Positions 17,901 to 23,817 of a DNA stretch of 24,472 bases are shown here, piece by piece. The stretch is from a virus: positions 1-24,472 of the IMG/VR virus record IMGVR_UViG_3300006735_000242, one strand, 5' to 3'. Each line of letters starts with the position of its first letter. Position 1 is the first letter of the stretch. The translations under genes and the position numbers were made by a program. The notes below the pieces were generated by a model, which had not been told where the DNA came from, searched no databases, and was given only the letters and a program-made list of their open reading frames with translations.

Positions 17901-18887
17901 GGCGGTTGGTCGGGACAGCACACGTTCACAGTCAGCAAGAGCGAGGATGATGACCCCGATGTCTTCGCCCCCTACACCGCATTCCGAATAAGAGACAGCG
18001 GCAACGGTACTTCCTCCGAGGTCTTGGTATCGCACAAACTCGGAGTGGGTATCCTAGACCCCGTACCTATGCTACATATCTACGGGAACAACTCCACCAC
18101 CAATCAGACGACTTCCGGTGCTGCGAGCATCACCATAGAGCAAGATGGTGCAGGAGATGCTGCCCTCAACTTCCTATTGACAGCAACTAGAAGGTGGATT
18201 GCGGGTATAGACAACAGCAACTCTGACAAGTTCAAGATATCAACGGGCGGCACTGACTTACAGACTGGAACTAAGTTGACCGTAGACACTGGCGGCAACC
18301 TCACGATGGCAGGTAATGTCAATGGTGTGGATGGTAATTTCACCGGCACATTGAGTGTCTCAACCACTGCACAAATCAACGGAAGCCATTCATTCGTTAG
18401 AGCGACTGCGATAACGCAGAACGGTGATGCAATCGATGGGACTAACATCACAAAGTGTTTTGCAGCGGCAAATACGTACGCATTCAGCAACAGTTATGAC
18501 TTACTAGGAAATCTCGCATCGGGTGGAGAGGTGGAACTATTCAGATTCAACGTCACTAGCAATTCTTACAGGAAGTTCCAAGCGGGCAAGATGTATGTCA
18601 GAGTACAAGATGTACCATCTAACGGATTCTTCCAACAGACGGTGACCTTCGGTTATTCCGGTACTGACGTCCTCTCATCCACAACTGATAGGATAGACTC
18701 AACGATGGGAGGCAATAATGCGAACTGGACCGATGAGAAGGCTACGATAGTGGTAGAAAAAGTCAGTGACTACATCTGTGTCAAGTTCAAGAACGATACT
18801 GGTTCGCAAATCAATGCTGGTGCACCAAATGGGTGGCATACGAGTTTATCTTGTGAACTATTCGAGATGGATGCGATAGTATCGTGA
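14976..18887 (+). CDS. Large tail fibre/adhesin protein 4 (1303 residues) with repeated GIGTTSP modules
   Basis: The N-terminus MGEKDFRVRKGLIVDG matches fibre 2. The body contains eight copies of a GIGTTSPDxxLHV-type repeat, beginning near residues 27, 130, 252, 323, 552, 757, 910 and 1023 (the last degenerate, GVGILDPVPMLHI). Inserts of 71-229 residues lie between them. This repeat is common in long bacterial and viral fibres and adhesins, often ahead of an S74 chaperone, but I see no S74 domain here. The inserts differ in style: some are FN-like beta blocks, one has TTLASNYTDGETSLVLTD. They also differ in base composition (about 34% G+C at 16981-17160, against 52% at 16261-16320), which suggests mosaic assembly. 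The last 170 residues form a likely head domain ending in ELFEMDAIVS. It starts at ATG after GGTGA with seven bases between, and is the largest fibre in the array. Confidence 0.85.
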   Translation: MGEKDFRVRKGLIVDGTGTSSIAGSLGIGTTSPDALLHVSSGTSGDAGIIIEADTDNNDEADLPFLWMKQDGDITAHAFQATSNKLQIINNISSSGGIQFLTGTTNNTGTTNPATSASVRLHIASAGDVGIGTTSPDSLLHVRGSDAILTVEDTSIGVEALSSSMAGIDLISDGMNNGSSKYGTAIKFLSSDGQFTTENPKFLAAIVPRATETYSADTDGGMALDFAVTDDNPGTSNLPSVAMTVDHTGNVGIGTTSPDAKLEIQQTDGAVHGLKVYRNDSSTSTPLVYLHDDSQYNDNPTLHVRNDRVDQYRYAAVFEGMVGIGTTTPDQQLHVEGSILADAYNFATTTLASNYTDGETSLVLTDASQFPLKGSGTINGVAFTWTSVSTNTLTVPDLDASYTAGVTVVADTGLFFRDGFENVAQPSVTIYDKDDSGASRDDLSINANAGIRFRLGNESQMQLTTDQLSLTTGNQASAAIFGFRDRTDMGIKSNAAYSVGVLAPDNVFIQTDSNNNGSTNYIDFGHGSNLVGSATSMMRIVMGGATGPGKIGIGTTDPDQLLHVVGDSNDDTVALFSTAGGTGGSTQGTVHIGLSHFSTDANPSVRIGAEENGVGSYQAAMTFGTRSATSDAAPTERMRLTHNGQLLLTNGTSAAVASGSVGIVEDGDTVEIRNQHGIINIGSTNTSYMHITTDRSRFYFDESLVVNDGMVSSYDEDLQLKRAQSDDEKIVVGDNSMTFTSAGNDVVTVDGTNTRVGIGTTSPQQTLDVDGNLFLGKSGESTALTGSPQIFVQGDTAVATFKADNASSGDQIAGIRVFGDSYRSIGMVIGDYDNSDGSVTEDWIFGRQYASGSKAGIFAAPENGGDEYITVNSDSQKAVKIAGDDDDIDFIIHGSSGEYFRAEASTGRVGIGTTSPSVPLEVDGTIKADKLNLVDGTSAITIQSSNPLREKKIYATTSGDGSPFDEMVFHSEGSTGGWSGQHTFTVSKSEDDDPDVFAPYTAFRIRDSGNGTSSEVLVSHKLGVGILDPVPMLHIYGNNSTTNQTTSGAASITIEQDGAGDAALNFLLTATRRWIAGIDNSNSDKFKISTGGTDLQTGTKLTVDTGGNLTMAGNVNGVDGNFTGTLSVSTTAQINGSHSFVRATAITQNGDAIDGTNITKCFAAANTYAFSNSYDLLGNLASGGEVELFRFNVTSNSYRKFQAGKMYVRVQDVPSNGFFQQTVTFGYSGTDVLSSTTDRIDSTMGGNNANWTDEKATIVVEKVSDYICVKFKNDTGSQINAGAPNGWHTSLSCELFEMDAIVS
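15054..18079 (+). repeat. Eight dispersed in-frame DNA repeats encoding the GIGTTSP motif
   Basis: Each copy spans about 38 bases and begins GGAATAGGCACTACAAGTCC or a close variant. Copies start at 15054, 15363, 15729, 15942, 16629, 17244, 17703 and 18042 (the last degenerate). The distances are 309, 366, 213, 687, 615, 459 and 339 bases, all multiples of three. Copies at 15054 and 17244 share the first 20 bases exactly. Recombination between any two copies would keep the reading frame. Confidence 0.85.
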
Positions 18888-18888
18888 T

Positions 18889-18893
18889 GGAGG
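18889..18893 (+). promoter_or_regulatory. Shine-Dalgarno site of the C1q-like protein gene
   Basis: GGAGG sits eight bases before ATG 18902, in the short gap after the stop of the 1303-residue fibre. Confidence 0.65.
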
Positions 18894-18901
18894 AATGAAA
18901 G

Positions 18902-19879
18902 ATGCCAAGAAGAAGTACGGAAATAAAGATGATAAACGATGTGAGAGGCAGCATAACGACGAACAACTTCTCGATAATAGGAACGGCCAACGAGATAGAC
19001 GTCGCTACGAGTGCAGGTACGGGAAACAACCCCGGTCAGATTGAGATTGGCATAAGCAGCAACTTCAGCGGTGGTGGTGGTGGAGGTACTTCAGCAGGTA
19101 CAGTCGATGTGTTCTCAGCGGAGTGCAACAGCGGAGCAGGAAACACCAGCCCAACCATAGACATCAACCACCCCAGTAGCGGAATCCCCAGCACCACCTT
19201 CTTCAACATCCCCTTCAAGCATGAGAGGAAGAAGGACTCCATATACACTCACAGCACATCCACCAACCCGGAGGAGATAACCGTCACAGAGGCCGGTATA
19301 TACTTCGTCTTCTACACTGTGAGAACCAACAACACCGATGTCAATAGATTCATCGCAGAGGCATTCATCTATCACGATGATGGGAGCGGCTTCGCTCAGA
19401 GAGACTTCACTGGGGCTACTTCGTACTCAAGGGGAACGAGTTATGATACCGATATGGTCTTGACTTGTTCTACTATTCTTGAACTCGCTGCTAATGATAA
19501 AATCAAGGTTATGGCGAGAAGAAACGATGCAGACGATTTGAATGACGAGACCTATGTTCAGAAGGACGGCACTAGCATTCACATAGCGAGGATAGCGGCA
19601 GTTGGGAACAAGGCCAACATCATAGCAGCGACGGGGGCTACCACGCTCACGAACGCTCAGTCCGGCTCTGTGGTCTACGTCACAGGGAGCGGTGCTGTCA
19701 CACTGCCAGCGAACATAGAGAAGGGAGTGCAGTTCGTCGTCATCAACGCCACCGGGAGTTCACTGACACCCGATTTGAACAGCAATAGTGCAGTCATATC
19801 AGGACACGGTGGCATGAATGACCAAACATCTAGGACGTATGTCGCGGTATCGAATGACAATGTGGCTTTCATAGGGTGA
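18902..19879 (+). CDS. Tail adhesin with glycine linker and C1q/TNF-like domain
   Basis: A 325-residue protein in three parts. Residues 1-56 (IKMINDVRGSITT, then GTANEIDVATSAG and GQIEIGI) look like a fibre-attachment domain of a kind seen in marine phage tail proteins. A Gly6 linker (residues 57-62) follows. Residues about 67-232 have the pattern of a C1q/TNF-type jelly roll: a first strand FFNIPFKHE, then ITVTEAGIYFVFYTV in the middle, LELAANDKIKVMARR, and a final HIARI. This fold commonly forms trimers and binds ligands. Residues about 237-325 are a separate small beta domain (GSVVYVTGSGAVTLPANIEK) found as a tail-fibre end module. Catalytic residues are not expected. The stop overlaps or abuts the next gene, so the two may form one adhesive complex. 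The fold is assigned by pattern only. Confidence 0.8.
   Translation: MPRRSTEIKMINDVRGSITTNNFSIIGTANEIDVATSAGTGNNPGQIEIGISSNFSGGGGGGTSAGTVDVFSAECNSGAGNTSPTIDINHPSSGIPSTTFFNIPFKHERKKDSIYTHSTSTNPEEITVTEAGIYFVFYTVRTNNTDVNRFIAEAFIYHDDGSGFAQRDFTGATSYSRGTSYDTDMVLTCSTILELAANDKIKVMARRNDADDLNDETYVQKDGTSIHIARIAAVGNKANIIAATGATTLTNAQSGSVVYVTGSGAVTLPANIEKGVQFVVINATGSSLTPDLNSNSAVISGHGGMNDQTSRTYVAVSNDNVAFIG
19070..19087 (+). repeat. Glycine-linker triplet repeat in the C1q-like gene
   Basis: Four GGT triplets are followed by GGA GGT, encoding Gly6. The run separates the N-terminal attachment segment from the jelly-roll domain. Confidence 0.8.
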
Positions 19880-19884
19880 TTATC

Positions 19885-21021
19885 GTGCCGTTCATACCCG
19901 CCTTCTACGGAGTCTGCCAACAGGCGGATGATGGAGGCTCTGGTGGTGGTGGTGGTGGTGGTACACCCGGTCAGGTCACTGGACTCACCGTGACTAGCAC
20001 ATCAAGCAGCCAGTTGAGCCTTAGTTGGAACGCAGTCAGCGGTGCTACCACATACAAGGTGGAGAGGTCGACTAGTTCAGGAAGCGGTTTTACTCAAATT
20101 GTGAGCAACTTGACCACTTCATACAATAACACCGGCCTCAATCAAGGAACGCGGTACTACTATCGAGTCAGGGCATCGAACAGCAATGGCGACGGGGCTT
20201 ACTCTAGCGAGGCTAACAACTTTACTCGACCCGGACAGGTCACTGGTCTTTCAGCCACTGCTGCTTCCACGAATCAAATCAACCTGTCTTGGAACAACCC
20301 ATCGGGAACTGAGACTGGTTTCCAAGTCTATCGCTCAACATCCTCCAACATGTCAGGTCAGACCCTGCTAGCCACACCGACTGGCACGACATACTCAGCA
20401 ACAGGGCTAAGTGCGGGGACGCAATACTATTTCAGAATCAGAGCCACCAACTCAGGAGGAACTGGTGCATACTCGTCTATCGCCAACGCCACCACGCAGT
20501 CAGGAGGAAGTGCGCCCAGTGGGGTTAGCATCGCAACGACTTCAAGTGGTAACTACAATCATGCAGTCATCATAGACTGCCCTTCGGGGTCAGGAGTAAT
20601 AGCAACGAACAGCGGGTCTTCCTTTCAACTCTTCAGCGGAGACATCGAATTGATTTTTGGCGTTAATTATAACAATGCACTGCTCGCCAATAGCGGAGTC
20701 ATTCAGTTCAGAACCTTTGGATATATCAGAGCGACAGGAGCGACATCCTTCGCATGGTCCTTGGGTGGCACACAGGTAGTGCAAGATGTATTTAGTGCGG
20801 TAAGTAGTTGTCTTAAGGCTGGTACTGCTTCTACTGCACAGGATAGAACTAGCACAGATATGGGAATGACTGTCGACGTTACACACAACTCCGGTGGTAG
20901 AGGATATGCATTGCTTAGTCAATCGGGAGATGGAGTCAGGTGGTTAGTAGGCGGTACAGCAACTAACTCCAACGGCACTACTTCCGCTACACAAATAGAA
21001 GTGAAGGTGCTTGTACCATGA
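19885..21021 (+). CDS. Adhesin with two fibronectin type III domains
   Basis: A 378-residue protein. A short N-terminus (PFIPAFYGVCQQADD) leads into GGSGGGGGGG, then two fibronectin type III domains. The first spans about 28-114 (PGQVTGLTVTSTSSSQLSLS, with YYYRVRASNSNGDGAYSS near its end). The second spans about 116-204 (QINLSWNNPSGTETGFQVY, then YYFRIRATNSGGTGAYSS). Both keep the core Trp and the Tyr-rich F strand. The last 170 residues are an unrecognised beta domain, perhaps the ligand-binding head. GTG 19885 is chosen because GGTGA ends five bases before it, as for other genes here. A GTG at 19876 overlapping the previous stop (GTGA) is the alternative and adds three residues. FN3 domains on tailed-virus particles are thought to bind cell-surface glycans or proteins. 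Its stop overlaps the next start. Confidence 0.8.
   Translation: MPFIPAFYGVCQQADDGGSGGGGGGGTPGQVTGLTVTSTSSSQLSLSWNAVSGATTYKVERSTSSGSGFTQIVSNLTTSYNNTGLNQGTRYYYRVRASNSNGDGAYSSEANNFTRPGQVTGLSATAASTNQINLSWNNPSGTETGFQVYRSTSSNMSGQTLLATPTGTTYSATGLSAGTQYYFRIRATNSGGTGAYSSIANATTQSGGSAPSGVSIATTSSGNYNHAVIIDCPSGSGVIATNSGSSFQLFSGDIELIFGVNYNNALLANSGVIQFRTFGYIRATGATSFAWSLGGTQVVQDVFSAVSSCLKAGTASTAQDRTSTDMGMTVDVTHNSGGRGYALLSQSGDGVRWLVGGTATNSNGTTSATQIEVKVLVP
19942..19962 (+). repeat. Seven tandem GGT triplets encoding Gly7
   Basis: A perfect (GGT)7 tract lies just ahead of the first FN3 domain. Slippage would change linker length by whole residues without breaking the frame. Confidence 0.85.
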
Positions 21022-21572
21022 GATGGGAAGTGACGGGGATACCCGAAGGCGAGAGTGGGGATTACAAGGTCGAGCAGTGTACCACCACCACTGGTGAGCC
21101 TTCTTGGTTGAACTATGTGAACTATCGCAACATAGCAGAGGGTGACTACACTGTCTTGTACAGGAAGTTCGGTGAGTCTTGGCTCAATATAATGCAGGAC
21201 ACCGAGCAGGAGTACAGTGAGCATGACTGGCTTGTGGAGAGGATGTCGGGAGATGTGTTGCTGGGTGGATTAGGCATTGGTATGATACACATACCACTAC
21301 TTGAATCGGAGGATGTGACTAGCGTCACTATCGTAGAGAAGGAGCAGGACGTGATAGACTTGGTATGGGAGCATTGTGCGAAGGACGAGAGGTTCAACAT
21401 AGTGCATGCCGATATCAACACATGGACGCCCCCGGAGGGAAGTAGTTGGGACGTGGTTTGGCTGGATACATGGCTCACTCATGAGGAGAGGATAAATGAC
21501 TACTCATCGAGGATGAGGGAGAAGTTCGGCCCTTACTCCGATAACGTAGGCGGTTGGCAGTGGCCCGATTAG
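21018..21572 (+). CDS. Small class I SAM methyltransferase/spermidine synthase-fold protein
   Basis: A 184-residue protein whose ATG overlaps the TGA of the FN3 adhesin (ATGA). Residues about 78-152 match the Rossmann core of SAM-dependent methyltransferases and polyamine synthases. Motif I is DVLLGGLGIGM (79-89). The acidic end of strand 2 is VTIVEKEQDVIDLV (Glu107). Then come IVHADINTW (Asp132) and WDVVWLDTW (Asp150). The glycine loop and acidic residues are intact, so cofactor binding is plausible. The protein stops about 30 residues after the core, so the usual C-terminal strands and substrate domain are missing or minimal. The N-terminal 75 residues are unrecognised. As last gene of the fibre operon it could modify virion or host-surface molecules, but the substrate cannot be read from sequence. 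Confidence 0.75.
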   Translation: MRWEVTGIPEGESGDYKVEQCTTTTGEPSWLNYVNYRNIAEGDYTVLYRKFGESWLNIMQDTEQEYSEHDWLVERMSGDVLLGGLGIGMIHIPLLESEDVTSVTIVEKEQDVIDLVWEHCAKDERFNIVHADINTWTPPEGSSWDVVWLDTWLTHEERINDYSSRMREKFGPYSDNVGGWQWPD

Positions 21573-21708
21573 AATCTTTCCATATCTGTGTAGCGAGATA
21601 GAATCCTGCCATTAGTGAGAATACACTCAGTGCAATTAGAGAAATAGGTATACTCACTTCCAATGGTTGGTTTACTACGTTATCTATTACACGTTGGTCA
21701 ACAATCAT
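21475..21708 (-). CDS. Small single-span membrane protein, overlapping the opposite-strand gene
   Basis: A 77-residue ORF. ATG 21708 is the likely start (a TTG at 21720 is possible) because the micro-ORF upstream ends on it with ATGA coupling. After an acidic/polar N-terminus (MIVDQRVIDNVVNQPLEVS), residues about 20-42 form one hydrophobic helix (IPISLIALSVFSLMAGFYLA). A basic, Ser-rich tail follows (KDSNRATANRLRYRSKGR). The charge pattern suggests the N-terminus outside and the C-terminus inside. About the last 32 residues lie antisense to the end of the methyltransferase-like gene. That tail has the composition of a shadow frame, so it may be little constrained. Small membrane proteins in tailed viruses include holins, but nothing here proves such a role. 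Coupling and the clear membrane helix support it. Confidence 0.5.
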   Translation of the reverse strand: MIVDQRVIDNVVNQPLEVSIPISLIALSVFSLMAGFYLATQIWKDSNRATANRLRYRSKGRTSPSSSMSSHLSSPHE

Positions 21709-21779
21709 TCTACATCCCAATCCTCAAAAATCTCATTCATACATCTGATAAACATTGCAGTTTTACTATATCTTTTCAT
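21705..21779 (-). CDS. 24-residue micro-ORF, translationally coupled on both sides
   Basis: An ATG lies one base past the stop of the 97-residue gene (TGATATG), and its TGA overlaps the next ATG (ATGA). The peptide is MKRYSKTAMFIRCMNEIFED followed by WDVE. It has a basic N-terminal half and an acidic amphipathic C-terminal half. Function is unknown. The tight junctions on both sides match those between the larger genes of this operon and are the main reason to think it is translated. It could also act simply as a coupling leader for the membrane protein. Confidence 0.45.
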   Translation of the reverse strand: MKRYSKTAMFIRCMNEIFEDWDVE

Positions 21780-21780
21780 A

Positions 21781-22074
21781 TCAATACCCCAACTCGAACT
21801 TACTTGGCTTCTTCATCTCACGAATCTGCTGTGCTGCGAATCTTATCTTCTGAGTGCTGTGTAGATTCCAGAATGAATCCTTGTCTACCTTGAACTCCTT
21901 TTCTATGAGTTGACATAATTCGTATCTTGAGGAGGTTTGAAGGTCTCTGTCTATCTTCAAACCGAGTACTTCTCTGACTTCCTCATCCGAGTACGAAACA
22001 CGTCTATCTAACCACACGTAGGCATGTCCCATTACTCTCATGAGTTTACGAGCGAACCAACGGAGAAGTACCAC
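21781..22074 (-). CDS. Unknown 97-residue protein
   Basis: I do not recognise this protein. It begins with a basic amphipathic segment (LLRWFARKLMRVMGHAY, about 3-19), followed by charged helices with SDEEVREVLGLKIDRDLQ at about 29-46 and LCQLIEKEFKVDKDSFW at about 53-69. It looks like a small soluble helical protein. The start is uncertain. GTG 22074 has a GGTG only some 13 bases upstream; ATG 22041 would give 86 residues and has no clear binding site. The frame is the same as that of the zinc-ribbon gene upstream, with only the TGA at 22102-22104 and 27 further bases between them. Its stop lies one base before the micro-ORF start, which supports a real gene. Confidence 0.6.
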   Translation of the reverse strand: MVLLRWFARKLMRVMGHAYVWLDRRVSYSDEEVREVLGLKIDRDLQTSSRYELCQLIEKEFKVDKDSFWNLHSTQKIRFAAQQIREMKKPSKFELGY

Positions 22075-22101
22075 GGTGTAGAAAGCGCACCGCTTAGTTA
22101 T

Positions 22102-22323
22102 TCAACTTTCTCTTCCGCTGACCATTCTAAGCAACAAGTTTCTCTTTTTCTTAAAGACTGAGTCCTGCCAGAAGTGACCGCATTTTTTACATTGCCAGAG
22201 TTGTATTCTGTTTTTGATTTGAGCAGCATCACCGTTATGATATCTCGCTGTCAGACGATGTGGAACATGAACGTGATTACAGTTCCTGCACTTTACTTCA
22301 AGACGCTTCATCAACCGACCCAT
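22102..22323 (-). CDS. Small zinc-ribbon protein
   Basis: A 73-residue basic protein with two CxxC knuckles, CRNC at about residues 12-15 and CKKC at 45-48, spaced as in a four-cysteine zinc ribbon. Aromatic residues around the second knuckle (QLWQCKKCGHFWQDS) are typical of ribbons that bind nucleic acid or protein partners. The C-terminus is Lys/Arg-rich. Two adjacent ATGs occur. The second (22323) is preferred because GAGGAG (22328-22333) lies four bases before it and only one base before the first (22326). The gene starts on the stop of the chaperonin gene (TGATG), so the two are probably co-translated. Many archaeal viruses carry such small ribbons as putative transcription regulators, but this one lacks a recognisable partner domain. 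Confidence 0.72.
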   Translation of the reverse strand: MGRLMKRLEVKCRNCNHVHVPHRLTARYHNGDAAQIKNRIQLWQCKKCGHFWQDSVFKKKRNLLLRMVSGRES

Positions 22324-23816
22324 CATGCTCCTCTCTTCGCTATCACATCATCAATTTTTAGGATTGCAGTTGTTACTTCAGTCGCACTTAGTATTGCTTG
22401 CCTGACTAGTGAACAAGGCTCTACAACACCTAGTTCATTCATTGAAACTATACCTTCGTTTTCCAAGTCTGGCCCTTTGTCCAATGAGCCTTCCTGTATG
22501 GCATGCCTCAGACTCAGTATACAATCCAATGGGTCTTGACCACCGTTCTCTGCTATTGTCGCTGGGATAATCTCCAGAGCCTCAGCAAACGCCTCTATCG
22601 CCATTTGCGCTCTCCCTTCAACAGTTGCTGCTTGGGAGCGTAGGTAGGAAGCCATGGATGCATAAGCACTACCACCGCCAGCGACCACACCATCTCCGTT
22701 CATCACAAGAGAGACCACACCTAACGCATCATCGAATCCGCGCTCTATCTCATCGAGTGTTGTAGTAGTAGCACCTCGTAGCACAAGTGTAGATTGGTCT
22801 GAGTCTATCATTCCCTGCACGAAGATGTAGTCCACATCATAGTGCCTCTCCTTGTGTATCTTGCCCTTTGCAGCGCATTCGACATCGGAGGGCATTTGTG
22901 CTATGGGTAATCCGAGACTCGATGATAGAGCCTTCATTGTGCTTTCTGGTAGTCTTCTTACGACTGCGATATCGTGCTTCTTCAGGTATGCACAGACATG
23001 GTCAGAGACACCGTCCCTGACAAATACCACACCACCTTCAGGGAGATGCTTTGTTAGGCTCTTTGCCTGCTCTAACATGTTCTCCCTATCAGAGGACTTG
23101 AATGCGCTGTATCCCTTCATATCCAATTGCACCTGAACATTCTGTTCCGTCTTCTCTGGCTCGAGGCCCATATTCACTAGGAGCATGTTAGATTCCAATG
23201 GTACTTCGTGTTCAATGACATAGTCCTTATTGACTATAGCACCGTTAAACAGATAGGAATCTCTGAGTGAGCCACCGGGTAGGCTGAGGACTCTTACTTT
23301 CTCTGCATCTCCGGCTTTCTTGACTGCTTGAACACACAACTCAGACACTGTCTCAGTCGCTGAATCTAGTGTCTTACCTGTGATTGCTGTTTTTGCTACA
23401 GCCTTCAGAGTATCATCCGAAGCATCTCTGGATAGAGTTTCAACCAGATAATCAGTAGCCATGTGTGCAGCCTCATTGTATCCTTTGCATACTAGATTGG
23501 GATGCAAGCCGCGATTCAACAGATTCTCACTGTTAGTCAGCAGTTGCCCCGCTAATACTACTGTGGATGTAGTGCCGTCATAACATAGGCTCTCTTGCGT
23601 ATGAGCACATTCGATTATCATCTTCGCACCGGGATGCGCTACATCTAATTCTCTCAGTATAGTAGCACCGTCGTTGGTCACGATTGCGTTACCACCGCCG
23701 TCTACCATCATCTTGTCCCTACCATTAGGGCCAAGTGTGCTCTTCACAGTATGGACTATCGTCTTCACTGCATTTATGTTCGTTCTTAATGCATTTTCAT
23801 TTTCTTTTTCACTCAT
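22323..23816 (-). CDS. Group II chaperonin (thermosome/HSP60-like), virus-encoded
   Basis: A 497-residue thermosome-type chaperonin, which in archaea folds proteins in an ATP-driven double-ring chamber with a built-in lid. The nucleotide site is intact: GPNGRDKMMVD (29-39), TNDGATIL (47-54), DGTTS (80-84), TGK (146-148) and GDGVVAGGGSA (374-384) with Asp375 in the place of the catalytic Asp. The apical domain (about 195-345) keeps a region where the lid helix lies and the LVLRGAT strand (344-350). The C-terminal ENGGQDPLD and ILKIDDVIAKRG are typical. It is shorter than cellular thermosomes (about 540-550), chiefly at both ends: there is almost no N-terminal tail and no Gly/Met-rich C-terminal tail. 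It starts one base after the exonuclease stop (TAATATG). It may form homo-rings or mix with host subunits. GroEL is excluded. Confidence 0.95.
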   Translation of the reverse strand: MSEKENENALRTNINAVKTIVHTVKSTLGPNGRDKMMVDGGGNAIVTNDGATILRELDVAHPGAKMIIECAHTQESLCYDGTTSTVVLAGQLLTNSENLLNRGLHPNLVCKGYNEAAHMATDYLVETLSRDASDDTLKAVAKTAITGKTLDSATETVSELCVQAVKKAGDAEKVRVLSLPGGSLRDSYLFNGAIVNKDYVIEHEVPLESNMLLVNMGLEPEKTEQNVQVQLDMKGYSAFKSSDRENMLEQAKSLTKHLPEGGVVFVRDGVSDHVCAYLKKHDIAVVRRLPESTMKALSSSLGLPIAQMPSDVECAAKGKIHKERHYDVDYIFVQGMIDSDQSTLVLRGATTTTLDEIERGFDDALGVVSLVMNGDGVVAGGGSAYASMASYLRSQAATVEGRAQMAIEAFAEALEIIPATIAENGGQDPLDCILSLRHAIQEGSLDKGPDLENEGIVSMNELGVVEPCSLVRQAILSATEVTTAILKIDDVIAKRGA

Positions 23817-23817
23817 A

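Noticed and set aside
14976-18887. S74 peptidase (intramolecular chaperone) at the end of the large fibre
   Set aside because: GIGTTSP repeats often precede such a domain, but the last 170 residues show no S74-like Ser/Lys catalytic pattern or long terminal helices.
8393-21021. Diversity-generating retroelement acting on the fibre heads
   Set aside because: I found no template/variable repeat pair biased at A positions and no reverse transcriptase in the window. The variation signals here look like recombination and slippage.
21573-21780. Non-coding region with a bidirectional terminator between the operons
   Set aside because: No stable hairpin or long T-run was evident by eye, and most of this stretch is taken by the membrane-protein ORF and the 24-codon ORF on the minus strand.
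22174-22539. 121-codon plus-strand frame opposite the chaperonin and zinc-ribbon genes
   Set aside because: It is antisense to two well-supported genes and has no motif of its own. Its cysteines and hydrophobic runs mirror the opposite strand.
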